Assembly: GCA_963817615.1 (NCBI GenBank)
Contig: CAWFPH010000003.1
Location: 1,426,001-1,490,000, forward strand
Direction: 5' to 3'
DNA from: FEN-1219 sp963817615
Lineage (GTDB): Bacteria > Pseudomonadota > Gammaproteobacteria > Steroidobacterales > Rariloculaceae
Length of the DNA stretch: 64,000 bases
Position 1 is the first letter of the stretch; the number at the start of each line of letters is the position of its first letter. This document shows positions 52,007 through 60,529 of the stretch, one piece after another. Position numbers and translations under genes: made by a program. The notes beneath the pieces were generated by a model that saw only the letters and a program-made list of their open reading frames with translations, was not told where the DNA came from and made no database searches.

Positions 52007-53485
52007 ATGAACCTGTCAGGCGAGCTCGCAAAGACGCTCCTCGAGCTGGCGCCGGATCCGACCGTCATCGTCGACGGCGGCGGTTTGATCGTGTTCGCCA
52101 ACGCGCAGGTCGAGGAAACGTTCGGCTATACGCCCGAGGAGCTGTTCGGCAAGCCCATCGAGACGCTGCTGCCGGAGCGCTTCCGCGACGCCCATCCCGA
52201 GCACCGTGCGCGGTTCGCCGTGCGACCGAAATCCCGACCGATGGGCGCCGGGCTCGCGCTATTCGGGCTCACCAAGAGCGGCCGCGAGTTCCCGGTCGAG
52301 ATCAGCTTGAGTCCGGTCTCGACCGAAGACGGTTTGCTCGTCGTCGGCGCCGTGCGCGACGCGACGATGCGCCGCGATACCGAGCACCAGCTCATCGAAG
52401 CGAACCGCGCGAAGAGCCGGCTGCTCGCGGCCGCCAGCCACGACTTGCGCCAGCCGCTGCAAACCTTGAATCTCTTGAACCGCGCGGCCGTGCGCCACGC
52501 CGGCGGCAACGCGGCGCTGCGCGGCGTGCTCGACCGCCAGCAAGTCGCGCTCGACACGATGTCGACGCTGCTCGCCTCGGTGCTCGACATCAGCAAGCTC
52601 GATAGCGGCGCGGTGGCGGTGAACCCCGCCGTCGTCAACCTCGACGACATCTTCGAGCGGCTGCGGTCGGACTTCGACCCTCTGGCGGCCGAGAAGAACC
52701 TCACGCTGGCGGTCGAGCGGTCGCAAGAAGCCGCGAACATCGATCCCGAGCTGCTGCGGCGCCTGCTGGGCAATCTGCTGTCGAACGCGATCCGCTACAC
52801 GCCGCGTGGCTCCGTCACATTGCGCTGCACGCGCTCGGGCGACGCGCTGCGGATCGCGGTGGTCGATACGGGTATCGGCATTGCCGCGCACGAAGTGGAG
52901 CGCGTGTTCGAGGAGTTCTACCAAATCGACCACAGCAGCAAGCGCCCCGAGGGCTTGGGCCTCGGTCTCTCGATCGTACGGCGCATCGCGCAGCTGCTGG
53001 ATTGCGCCGTAGAGGTCGAATCGCAGGTCGGTGTCGGCACCACGTTCCGCGTGACCGTGCCGCGTGCGGAGGCGCCGACGGACGACGCGGTCGCTATCGG
53101 CGTCACCGGTGCCCGCACGGGCGGCCGCATCCTGATCATCGACGACGAGCCCGCGGTGGCCGAGGCGACGAGCCTGCTACTCGAGCTCGAGGGCTTCGAG
53201 GTGCGGGTTGCGAGCTGCGAGCGCGAAGCGCTCGAACACAGCGCCGAACGTCCGCCGGACCTGATCGTCAGCGACTATCACTTGCGCGGCGGCGAGACTG
53301 GCGTCGGCGTCGTGATCGCGGTGCGCAATCGCCTGGGTGCCGCCGTGCCGGCCGTGTTCGTGACCGGCGATACGGGCAAGTCCGCGCTCGCGCAGTCGAA
53401 GCTCGACAACTCCCATCTGTTGAGTAAGCCGATGCGCGCCGACGACCTGCTGGCGGTCATCCGCGACAGCCTCGACTTGGCCTGA
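52007..53485 (+). CDS. Hybrid PAS-histidine kinase-receiver protein
   Basis: 492 residues from ATG 52007. PAS (about 10-120; VIVDGGGLIVFANAQVEETFGYTPEELFGKPIETLLPERFRDAHPEHRARF), HisKA H-box AAASHDLRQPLQTLNLLNRAA, N-box LLGNLLSNAIRYTPRG, G-boxes VVDTGIGIA and PEGLGLGLSIVRRI, then a C-terminal receiver (LIIDDEPAVAEATSLLLELEGFEVRVA; phosphoacceptor in VSDYHL). No membrane helices. There is no response regulator next to it, so it may feed FixJ or be self-contained. TAAACT (51936) may be its -10 box. Confidence 0.9.
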   Translation: MNLSGELAKTLLELAPDPTVIVDGGGLIVFANAQVEETFGYTPEELFGKPIETLLPERFRDAHPEHRARFAVRPKSRPMGAGLALFGLTKSGREFPVEISLSPVSTEDGLLVVGAVRDATMRRDTEHQLIEANRAKSRLLAAASHDLRQPLQTLNLLNRAAVRHAGGNAALRGVLDRQQVALDTMSTLLASVLDISKLDSGAVAVNPAVVNLDDIFERLRSDFDPLAAEKNLTLAVERSQEAANIDPELLRRLLGNLLSNAIRYTPRGSVTLRCTRSGDALRIAVVDTGIGIAAHEVERVFEEFYQIDHSSKRPEGLGLGLSIVRRIAQLLDCAVEVESQVGVGTTFRVTVPRAEAPTDDAVAIGVTGARTGGRILIIDDEPAVAEATSLLLELEGFEVRVASCEREALEHSAERPPDLIVSDYHLRGGETGVGVVIAVRNRLGAAVPAVFVTGDTGKSALAQSKLDNSHLLSKPMRADDLLAVIRDSLDLA

Positions 53486-53512
53486 CTCGAGTCTCCGCCG
53501 CGTATGGGCTTC

Positions 53513-53547
53513 TACGTATGGCGGCGCTGGCGCCCGCCCGGAATAGT
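53513..53547 (+). promoter_or_regulatory. FixJ-type operator and leaderless promoter of the BCAM0308-family gene
   Basis: TACGTATGGCGGCG (53513-53526), then AATAGT (53542-53547) 29 bp from the core. The hexamer ends 6 nt before ATG 53554, so translation is likely leaderless. The element is identical over TACGTATGGCGG to the one facing fixL. Confidence 0.58.
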
Positions 53548-53553
53548 AGGCTC

Positions 53554-54066
53554 ATGGACAAACCCCGAGCGACGCATATCGCCCGCCGCGCAGTTCGCGG
53601 CAACCCGCGCCTGACCGAGGCGCGTCACGATCCTTATCACGACGACACGAAGCTGCGCGGTCCCACCCGCTGCACGGGCTGCGGGGCGATCTACCTGCGC
53701 GGCCGCTGGCGCTGGGAGCGGCTGCAGCCGCAACCGGCAGCCACCACGCGCTGCCCGGCCTGCCGGCGCATCGCCGACCGCTACCCGGCGGGCGAGCTGA
53801 CGCTGTCGGGCGCGTTCGTCGCAGCGCACCGCGACGAGCTGTTGAAGCTCGTGCGCAACGTCGAAAAGAGCGAGGCGCGCGAGCACCCGCTGCAGCGGAT
53901 CATGGACATTCGGCGCACAGGCGAGGAGCTCGTGATCACGACGACCGACGTACACCTGCCGCGGCGGATCGGTCATGCGCTCGAGAACGCCTGGCACGGC
54001 TCGCTCGACACGCATTACGACGAGCAGGGCTACTTCATCCGGATGCGCTGGGAGCGCAACGACTGA
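53554..54066 (+). CDS. BCAM0308-family zinc-ribbon protein
   Basis: 170 residues from ATG 53554 (MDKPRATHIARRAVRGN), preferred over 53518 because the promoter ends between them. A four-cysteine zinc ribbon (C-x-x-C-GAIYLRG...C-P-A-C, about residues 38-72) is followed by AFVAAHRDELLKLVRNVEKSEAREHPLQRIMDI and a C-terminal TTTDVHLPRRIGHALENAWHGSLDTHYDEQGYFIRMRWER. Matches the family named after the Burkholderia cenocepacia low-oxygen locus; role unknown, perhaps RNA or ribosome associated. Confidence 0.87.
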   Translation: MDKPRATHIARRAVRGNPRLTEARHDPYHDDTKLRGPTRCTGCGAIYLRGRWRWERLQPQPAATTRCPACRRIADRYPAGELTLSGAFVAAHRDELLKLVRNVEKSEAREHPLQRIMDIRRTGEELVITTTDVHLPRRIGHALENAWHGSLDTHYDEQGYFIRMRWERND

Positions 54067-54075
54067 GCGCCGAGC

Positions 54076-54114
54076 GGCCGCGGTCAGGCCGAACGGCGAG
54101 CACCGGCCGCGGCC
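54076..54114. terminator. Inverted repeat between convergent genes
   Basis: GGCCGCGG (54076-54083) and CCGCGGCC (54107-54114), loop 23 nt, between the BCAM0308-type gene and the aminotransferase. No T-tract; weak call. Confidence 0.25.
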
Positions 54115-55577
54115 TAGCTGCCGTCGCGGATGCTGCGGCGGCGTTCGCCGTCGCAGGTCGCTTGGCCGATCGTGGACCGCGTCCGGTCACGCAAGCCGCG
54201 CGCGAATTCGAAGAACCGCCGCGCGTCGGCGAAGTTGCTCGCGATGCCGAACGAGATCCGTATCGCGCCTGCGTGCTTGCCACTGCGATGCGTAATGAAC
54301 TGCAGGAAACGCGGCAGGTTCATGTCGGCGTTCGTCTGCAGCGCCGCCTCGATGTCCTCTTCGGTAATGTTCTCGGCGGTCTCACCGGCGCCGGGATTGC
54401 AGAAGCAGCCCGTCCGCAGCGACATGCCCTCGAGCAGCGCCAGCTCCTCGATTCGGCGGTAATCGAGCACGCGTCCATCGGGATCGACGAAGTTCAGCGT
54501 CAGCGTCGAGCCGCGGTCCGCGGTACCGCCCGGACCGTAGATCCGGACCATCGGCCTCGCGTTCGAGTGCCGCAGCGCGGCCAACTCCTCGAGCAGCCAT
54601 CCCACCAAGCACTGCACGCGTGTGTGAATGCGCTCGATGCCGACGCTCTGCAGGTGCCGCAGGCCGATCTCCACGGCGGGAATCGACAGGAAATTCAGCG
54701 TGCCGTCCTCGAATCCGGCCTCACCCGGCGCGAGCGCGTGCTTGCATCCCTGCACCGTGGCGAAATTGACGGTGCCCCCCGCAAACCATGGACGCCGCAG
54801 CACCGGCAGAACATCGTTGCGGATCAGGAGGCAACCGACGCCGGTCGGATAGCCGAACATCTTGTAGAACGAGATCGTCACGAAGTGCGGCCGGACGCTC
54901 CGGAGGTCGAGCCGGTTCGTCGGCACGAACGCCGCGGCATCGAGCAGCACGTGCCAACCGCAACGCTCGGCATAGTCGACGAGCGACAGCGGGTGTTGGA
55001 CGCCGCTGAAGTTCGACTGCGCCGGAAGCGCGAACAGCCCGACGGGCCCGGTCGACAGCTGCCGCTCGAGCGCCTTTGCGTCTATCCGCAAATCGGGTGC
55101 GGTCAGCCCGACGTATTCCACCTCGGCGCCGCGCGCCCGCGCGAACTCGCGAATGCCGTTCACCGAATTGTGGTTATCGGCGGTCAGCAGAAAGCGAGTG
55201 GTCGGTGCGAACGGATAACTTTCGCCGACATGCTTCAAGGCGCCGGTGGCATTCGGCGTGAATACCGCGACGTAGGATCCCGCCGCGTCGAACCAGTCGA
55301 GCACCGCTCGACGCGTTTGCTCGACCAGCGTCGTCGTCGCCGCCGAAGCCGGGCTGGCGGAGTGCGGATTGCCGAGCACATCCTGGCGGAGCAAGGCCAG
55401 ATGGTCGGTCACCTGGGATTCGGCGTAGACGCTCGCGCCCGTGTAATCGAGGTAGACCTGCCCCGTGCGATCGAGCCGCGCATACGCTGTCGCGCGCAGT
55501 CCGTCGAGCGGGCTCGTCGCGGCGTAATCGGGATACCGTTCGAGGAAACTCGCTAGTTGGTTCGACGCGGGCGCCAC
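54114..55577 (-). CDS. Class V aminotransferase-fold PLP enzyme
   Basis: 487 residues from GTG 55577 (start uncertain; no clear ribosome binding site). VYLDYTGASVYAESQVTDHLALLRQDVLGNPHSASPAS, TPNATGALKHVGESYPF, LPAQSNFSGVQHPLSLVDYAE, LLDAAAFVPTN, the PLP lysine in TISFYKMFGYPTGVGCLLIRND (near 245) and LRTGCFCNPGAGE resemble the NifS-like domain of molybdenum cofactor sulfurases and csd-type desulfurases. Could mobilise sulfur or act as an aminotransferase; the cysteine in GCFCNPG fits a desulfurase-like role. Confidence 0.85.
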   Translation of the reverse strand: MAPASNQLASFLERYPDYAATSPLDGLRATAYARLDRTGQVYLDYTGASVYAESQVTDHLALLRQDVLGNPHSASPASAATTTLVEQTRRAVLDWFDAAGSYVAVFTPNATGALKHVGESYPFAPTTRFLLTADNHNSVNGIREFARARGAEVEYVGLTAPDLRIDAKALERQLSTGPVGLFALPAQSNFSGVQHPLSLVDYAERCGWHVLLDAAAFVPTNRLDLRSVRPHFVTISFYKMFGYPTGVGCLLIRNDVLPVLRRPWFAGGTVNFATVQGCKHALAPGEAGFEDGTLNFLSIPAVEIGLRHLQSVGIERIHTRVQCLVGWLLEELAALRHSNARPMVRIYGPGGTADRGSTLTLNFVDPDGRVLDYRRIEELALLEGMSLRTGCFCNPGAGETAENITEEDIEAALQTNADMNLPRFLQFITHRSGKHAGAIRISFGIASNFADARRFFEFARGLRDRTRSTIGQATCDGERRRSIRDGS

Positions 55578-55798
55578 CTTTGAGGATGCGGGAGTCCACT
55601 TCGATAGTACGCGGAAGATTCCGAAATGGGTGGACGGCGTGCGCCTCCCGCCGCTTGGACACCCCTCGTCGCGGGGCGGCCCTTCGAGCTCCGCTCGCGG
55701 CGCGCCGAATCTCGGGAGCAGCCCGGGCGGCCGCCCTAGCGGGGCTGAGCTACCTTAACGCATCCTATTAGATCTTACGCTCAAGCCGCTGAATTACC
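55578..55798. other. Intergenic 221 nt between ABC permease and aminotransferase
   Basis: Contains CGTACTATC on the minus strand as a possible -10 for the aminotransferase. No operator copy, no hairpin with a T-tract and no ORF seen. Confidence 0.4.
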
Positions 55799-56626
55799 TT
55801 ACAACGGACGGCGCCGAAACTCCGCGATACCGATGGCGAGCGCGACCGCCGCAAAGCCGAGCGCCCAGACGATCATCCCATTGCTCGGCACGACGGCCGA
55901 GCCGAACGGCGTGAGCTGCAAGCCTCGGGTGAGCGGCGGCATGAGCTCGTAAGCGGCGCGACGCCAGAGCGCATCGACGGGTGACAGCAGGCTGATCGCC
56001 GTGCCGACGTAGCGAGCCGTCTCGTTGCTCGTGAACGCGGCAATCTGCTCGACCCAGCCGCCGATGAACGCGATGCCGTAGAACCCGAACGCCACGATGC
56101 CGTTGGTCACGGTGCTCAAGCGGGCGCCGCCGGCGAGCGAGATCGACAGCATCACCCCTGCGCCGAGCAGCATGAGCGGCAGCGCACGCAGCAGGTGCGG
56201 CTGCGCGTGACCGGTCGTCCAGAGCACGATCGCAACCACGCCGCCGCCCGTGATCACCAGATACGCCGCGCTCATCGCAAGGAACGTGAGCCACTTGCCG
56301 AGCACGATCTCCGAACGGCGGATCGGCTTCGACGCGATCGTCTGCATGACGCCGGAGGCGATCTCGCCCGACAGCGTGTCCACGGCGAGCAGCACCGCGA
56401 CGGCGATGGTCAAGAAGTTCGCAACGTAGAGTCCCGCGATCGTGATGAACTGTACTTGGACCTGCGCCTGCACCAGCCCCGCGCGGCCGAATTTCTGCGC
56501 GATGAAGTGCAGCGCGACCCCGTAGACGAGCAGGAACAGTGCGCTGCAGATGAGCGCCGCCGGCACGATCCAGCGCCGGCGCGCTTCGAGAAAGGTCAAG
56601 TGCGCGATCGTCAACGTGCGCTGCAT
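55799..56626 (-). CDS. ABC-2 type transporter permease
   Basis: 275 residues with about six membrane helices (IVPAALICSALFLLVYGVAL; FITIAGLYVANFLTIAVAVLLAVDTLSGEIASGVMQTIASKPIRRSEIVLGKWLTFLAMSAAYLVITGGGVVAIVLW; etc.). The ABC-2/NosY-like pattern GEIASGVMQTIASKPIRRSEIVLGKW is clear. Encoded 3 nt after its ATPase. Substrate unknown; a bacitracin- or lipid-type exporter is possible from the ECF-controlled context. Confidence 0.87.
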   Translation of the reverse strand: MQRTLTIAHLTFLEARRRWIVPAALICSALFLLVYGVALHFIAQKFGRAGLVQAQVQVQFITIAGLYVANFLTIAVAVLLAVDTLSGEIASGVMQTIASKPIRRSEIVLGKWLTFLAMSAAYLVITGGGVVAIVLWTTGHAQPHLLRALPLMLLGAGVMLSISLAGGARLSTVTNGIVAFGFYGIAFIGGWVEQIAAFTSNETARYVGTAISLLSPVDALWRRAAYELMPPLTRGLQLTPFGSAVVPSNGMIVWALGFAAVALAIGIAEFRRRPL

Positions 56627-56629
56627 GCG

Positions 56630-57547
56630 TCAGCCCGGTCTCTGGTCCTCGCCCATGATCTCGACGAACCATTCCTCGAGCGACTTACGTCGTGCGCGCA
56701 GCTCGAACAGCGCGACACCGCGGCCGACGAGCCAACGCGCAATGTCGGGCACGGCGCGCTCGTCCGCGATCGGCAGCCGCACGACGTCGCCGGCGAGGGT
56801 CGGCGGGGCGCCGAAAGCCGCGAGACCCGCGAGCACCTCGGCACCGACCGGATCGATCTTGACCTCGAGCTCGAGGGAGGCCGGCGCCGACGCGAGGTCG
56901 AGCTCGCGGATCACCCTGCCCTGCTTTACGAACACGACCCGATCGCAGGTGGCCTCGACCTCGCCGAGCAGGTGCGAGTTCAGGAACACGGTCGTGCCCC
57001 GCTGCCTGAGCTCGTCGATCACATTGCGCACGAGCACGCGGCCGAGCGGATCGAGACCCGACGTCGGCTCGTCGAGAAATACCACCTCCGGCTCGTTTAC
57101 CAGCGCCTGCGCAAGACCGGCACGTTGCATCATCCCCTTGCTGAACGTCTTGAGCGGCCGGTCGGCCGCGTCCGACAGATCGACGCGCGCGAGCAGCCGA
57201 TCGATCCTGATCTCGAGCTCCCGGCCGCGCAGGCCGAACAGCCGGCCGTGCAGACGCAGCAGCTCGCGGCCCGTCAGGCACTCGTGAAAGCGAAAGTGCT
57301 CGGGCAGGAAGCCCGCACGTGCACGCGCCTCGCGGCGGCCGAGCCGCTTGCCGAGCAACGTGCCCGAGCCGGCCGACGGCTCGATCAAACCGAGCAGCAG
57401 CTTGAGGGAGGTCGTCTTGCCCGCCCCGTTCGGTCCGAGGAACCCGAATACTTCGCCGCGGCCGATCGTGAGCGATAGATCCGCAACCGCGACGGTTCGT
57501 CCGAACTCCTTGCGCAGCGCATGCGTCTCGATCACGGAGTCGCGCAT
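56630..57547 (-). CDS. ABC transporter ATP-binding protein
   Basis: 305 residues. Walker A GPNGAGKTTS (about 38-47), signature TFSKGMMQRAGLAQAL, Walker B VVFLDEPTSGLDP, and the H-loop NSHLL. A C-terminal extension of about 80 residues after residue 225, as in ABC-2 exporter ATPases. Works with the permease downstream; preceded by the anti-sigma gene. Confidence 0.92.
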   Translation of the reverse strand: MRDSVIETHALRKEFGRTVAVADLSLTIGRGEVFGFLGPNGAGKTTSLKLLLGLIEPSAGSGTLLGKRLGRREARARAGFLPEHFRFHECLTGRELLRLHGRLFGLRGRELEIRIDRLLARVDLSDAADRPLKTFSKGMMQRAGLAQALVNEPEVVFLDEPTSGLDPLGRVLVRNVIDELRQRGTTVFLNSHLLGEVEATCDRVVFVKQGRVIRELDLASAPASLELEVKIDPVGAEVLAGLAAFGAPPTLAGDVVRLPIADERAVPDIARWLVGRGVALFELRARRKSLEEWFVEIMGEDQRPG

Positions 57548-57556
57548 CGCGCGAGC

Positions 57557-58534
57557 TTACTGCAGCGTCTGCGCCATCTCGAGCAGCTCTTCGGCGCGGA
57601 TCGATCCATGGAGGGCGTATACCTGACCTTGATAGGACCAGAGCAGCAGGCTGTCGCCGCCCGAGGGACTCCGATCGGTGTTCGTGGCTGCGGTTTGGAT
57701 CGCGAGCGCGGGCTGACCTTGCACGTCGACGTGATGGAACGACGCGGCGTTGGCCGGGACGGGCACGAGTAGAGTCGAGCGCCAATCGATGCTCTGCGCG
57801 AGCTGGTAGGCCTCGCTGCGGCCCATGCCGAGGATCCTGAGGCCGATCTCCGCGAGCTGCGACAGGTCGAGCCCGGCCGGGAACGAGACCTCGGGGCTCT
57901 TCGACTCGAGCAGCGTTGCGCTCCGCGTGCCGTCGCCGTAGACGAGGCGCACGACGGGCCGTGTATGCAGCGTGATCTGCTCGCCGTCGATGCCGACCGG
58001 GACGGTCACGTCGTCGAGGCCGAGCGTCTCGAGCACGGTCTTGATCTTCGCCTCGCTCGCGATCGCGCGCAGCTCGACTTCGTCGGCAACGCTGGTGCTG
58101 GTCAGCACGAAACCGTACGGGAGCCACGCGGGCGTCCGCACGTCGACACCGGCCGCGGGCGCCGCTTCCGCCGGTGTCGCGAACGACACGATCGGCCCGG
58201 GCTGATGCACGACCTCGACCTGCTCCGCGATCAAATGCGGCCAATCGAGCCCCGACTGAAGGAGGGTGCCGACGCGTTGCTCGTCGAATGCGACACCCGC
58301 GAAATTCACTACGCGAAACCAATCGAGAAAAGCCTGCGCGCCCGCGCGCACGGCAGGGAACGAGAACGCGAATGCCACGAGCGCCGCCGACGCGACGGCC
58401 GCGGCGAGCCTGAATACACGCGGCGAAACGTTCCGCACCCGCGGCGCCTCGACCTCCCGCAGCCGGCGCGCGAGCCGCCGCGCAAACTCTGGCGAGGGGT
58501 CGCTTCGCAGCGCGTGCAAAAATTGGTCGTCCAT
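57557..58534 (-). CDS. Anti-sigma-factor-like membrane protein
   Basis: 325 residues. A short cytoplasmic N-terminus (DDQFLHALRSDPSPEFARRLARRLREVEAP), one membrane helix (about 42-62, FRLAAAVASAALVAFAFSFPAVRAGA), and a large periplasmic domain with VDVRTPAWLPYGFVLTSTSVADEVELRAIA and VYALHGSIRAEELLEMAQTLQ. Position directly after an ECF sigma gene (15 nt) and single-helix layout fit a sigma regulator; the periplasmic part resembles DUF4367-type domains. Not proven. Confidence 0.72.
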   Translation of the reverse strand: MDDQFLHALRSDPSPEFARRLARRLREVEAPRVRNVSPRVFRLAAAVASAALVAFAFSFPAVRAGAQAFLDWFRVVNFAGVAFDEQRVGTLLQSGLDWPHLIAEQVEVVHQPGPIVSFATPAEAAPAAGVDVRTPAWLPYGFVLTSTSVADEVELRAIASEAKIKTVLETLGLDDVTVPVGIDGEQITLHTRPVVRLVYGDGTRSATLLESKSPEVSFPAGLDLSQLAEIGLRILGMGRSEAYQLAQSIDWRSTLLVPVPANAASFHHVDVQGQPALAIQTAATNTDRSPSGGDSLLLWSYQGQVYALHGSIRAEELLEMAQTLQ

Positions 58535-58549
58535 CCCCGCTTCCTCCGT

Positions 58550-59083
58550 CTACCAGTCGCGGCGCAGGGTCTGCACCGCGCGATGAATGATCGTGCCGAC
58601 GTTGGACTCGCTCAAGCCCGTAACCTCGGCGATTGCGCGATTCGTCGCGCCCGCCCCGTATTTCAATGCGAGCAGCTCGCGCTCGCGCTCGGGCAAACCG
58701 GCGAGCAACGCCGCGAGCCGCTCACGGTCGGATGCGCGCGCCCCCTCGTCCTCCGGTGAGCCCGCGGGCGCGATGACGTGAGCGGCCGAGTCGAGCGATG
58801 CGTGCTCCCGGCGCGCACGGCTGTAATCGACCGCGACGTTGCGCGCGATCGCGAGCAACCACGTCGAGAACGCCGCGACGTCGCGGCGGTACCGACCCCG
58901 CGCGCGCCACGCCTTCTCGAACGTGAGCGAGGTCAAATCCTCGGCCGCAGCGGCGTCGCGCAGCCGATAGCGAAAGAAGTTGTAAACCTTCGGCAATTGG
59001 TCGGCATACACGGCGTCCCAATCGACCGCCGCGGCCGACGCCGCTGCAAACAAGGGTTCTGGAAGGTCCGTCTCGATCGCCAT
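58550..59083 (-). CDS. ECF-type RNA polymerase sigma factor
   Basis: 177 residues. Sigma region 2 (VDWDAVYADQLPKVYNFFRYRLRDAAAAEDLTSLTFEKAWRARGRYRRDVAAFSTWLLAIARNVAVDYSRARR) and region 4 (LPERERELLALKYGAGATNRAIAEVTGLSESNVGTIIHRAVQTLRRDW). TATATT at 59095-59090 predicts transcription starting on or next to the ATG, hence a leaderless message. Heads the sigma/anti-sigma/ABC operon. Confidence 0.9.
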   Translation of the reverse strand: MAIETDLPEPLFAAASAAAVDWDAVYADQLPKVYNFFRYRLRDAAAAEDLTSLTFEKAWRARGRYRRDVAAFSTWLLAIARNVAVDYSRARREHASLDSAAHVIAPAGSPEDEGARASDRERLAALLAGLPERERELLALKYGAGATNRAIAEVTGLSESNVGTIIHRAVQTLRRDW

Positions 59084-59089
59084 CGCAGC

Positions 59090-59095
59090 AATATA
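59090..59095 (-). promoter_or_regulatory. -10 box of the ECF sigma operon, leaderless geometry
   Basis: Minus strand TATATT, ending 6 nt before ATG 59083. No recognisable -35 TTGACA; GTGATA is at the expected distance. Confidence 0.4.
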
Positions 59096-59215
59096 CGGCC
59101 CATCCCGCCCACTATCACGGATTCACGCCGTCCCCGGAGAATGCATTCGCCACCGGCCCCGCGCCGGGGCGCACGCTGCCCCGGCCGGCCGGCGCGTGGC
59201 GGACCGCGTCCCGCG

Positions 59216-60382
59216 TCAGCGCTTGGCGAACTTCAGATGCTGCGAAAAGAACGGCAGCACGTTCTGCTCGACCCGATCGGCGATGTGATTCACGTGATCG
59301 CCGTCGTAGGTCTCGAAATGATGGTCGATCTTGTAGCCGTCGAGCACATCCGCGAGTTGACGATTGGTCGCGAGCAGCGTGTCCTGCAAGCCGACGTCCA
59401 TGTCGATGCCGGAATAGCGCCGCAGCGCAAAGATGTACTGGTCGATCATCACGAGCGGCGAGTTCGCGGCCCATTCGAGCGCGACTTGCGCCGCGTTCGG
59501 GCCGTCGCCGTTCGGCAAATCGAAATACGTGGGCGGGTTGTTTGGATTCGGCGACCACGCAGCCGCCTCCGCGTTCACCACGTTCGCGAAGCCGCCGCCG
59601 CCGCGCCGCGGCGGCCGGGCCGCGTTGCTGCCCGTGCCGGCGCTGCCGTTCGGCTCACCGCTCGGCCGTGCGTTCGCAGCCGAGCCGTCGCTCGACTGCG
59701 CGTTGCGATTTTGCGCCGCGGCGCGTTGCGCGAATGCAGCCGGGTCGTTCATCAGGCAGCACGCGCTCAGGATGTAGAGGCTCGAGAACGCGTCGGGCCG
59801 CTTCATGCCGATGCGGATCGTGCCGTAGCCGCCCATCGAATGCCCCGCCAGGCCGCGAGACTCGCGATTCGCAAGCGTGCGATAGTGGCCGTCGACATAT
59901 CGCACGAGATCGTCGGCGATGAAGCTTTCCCAATCGCCGCTGGTGACCGAGCTCGAGTACATGCTGCCGTCGTACTTTGAATTGCCGTTCGGCATCACCA
60001 GGATCATCTCCTTCGCCTTGCCGCTGGCGACGTCGCGGTCCATCGCACCGGGCACGTCGATGCCGCCGGAACCCTGCCCCGTGCTGCCCAGCCAATATCG
60101 GTTCGTGAGCGAATAGCCGTGCAGCAGAATCACGACCGGATACCGGCGCGCCCGGTCCTTGTCGTAGCTCGGCGGCAGATAGATCGACACCTCGCGGTCG
60201 GGCGATTCGCCCATCAGGTTGCCTTCGAGCGAGCGGCCGTGAACCGTCACGGTATCGATGCGACCTTTCATGACCGGCTGCGGCGAGGCGACGCGCGGCG
60301 CCGTCAAGCTGAATCCCAGCACGGCCGCGGCGGCCCCCGAGATCAAGGCCGGCGAACGCCGACGTCTAGCGGTCGTATGCAT
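59216..60382 (-). CDS. Secreted alpha/beta-hydrolase, putative esterase
   Basis: 388 residues from ATG 60382 with GAGGG upstream. Signal peptide (about 10-34). Esterase blocks: VSIYLPPSYDKDRARRYPVVILLHGYSLTN, MILVMPNGNSKYDGSMYSSSVTSGDWESFIADDLVRYVDGHYRT, and the nucleophile elbow GHSMGGYGTIRIGMKRPDAFSSLYILSACC; a late HHFETYDGDHVNH supplies the histidine. A Gly/Asn/Pro-rich low-complexity insert (about 225-265) is unusual. Resembles esterase D/tributyrin-type family. Periplasmic or secreted. Confidence 0.87.
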   Translation of the reverse strand: MHTTARRRRSPALISGAAAAVLGFSLTAPRVASPQPVMKGRIDTVTVHGRSLEGNLMGESPDREVSIYLPPSYDKDRARRYPVVILLHGYSLTNRYWLGSTGQGSGGIDVPGAMDRDVASGKAKEMILVMPNGNSKYDGSMYSSSVTSGDWESFIADDLVRYVDGHYRTLANRESRGLAGHSMGGYGTIRIGMKRPDAFSSLYILSACCLMNDPAAFAQRAAAQNRNAQSSDGSAANARPSGEPNGSAGTGSNAARPPRRGGGGFANVVNAEAAAWSPNPNNPPTYFDLPNGDGPNAAQVALEWAANSPLVMIDQYIFALRRYSGIDMDVGLQDTLLATNRQLADVLDGYKIDHHFETYDGDHVNHIADRVEQNVLPFFSQHLKFAKR

Positions 60383-60529
60383 GAGCGCGCCCTCTTTTCT
60401 GGATGGGTCCGCGGCCGCAGCCTCGAGTGGGTCGCGGCCGTTCTTCGAGGGGTATTGTGCTCGCACGCTCGAGCCGAAGGAACCGCGGCACGCGCCGTGC
60501 ACACGGCAGACCGGCGGGCTGCCGGGCCG

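Noticed and set aside
50588..53485. A 965-codon frame that would fuse MgtC and the hybrid kinase
   Set aside because: After residue 18 it leaves the MgtC frame and passes through noise until the kinase ATG at 52007; the true MgtC protein continues in another frame.
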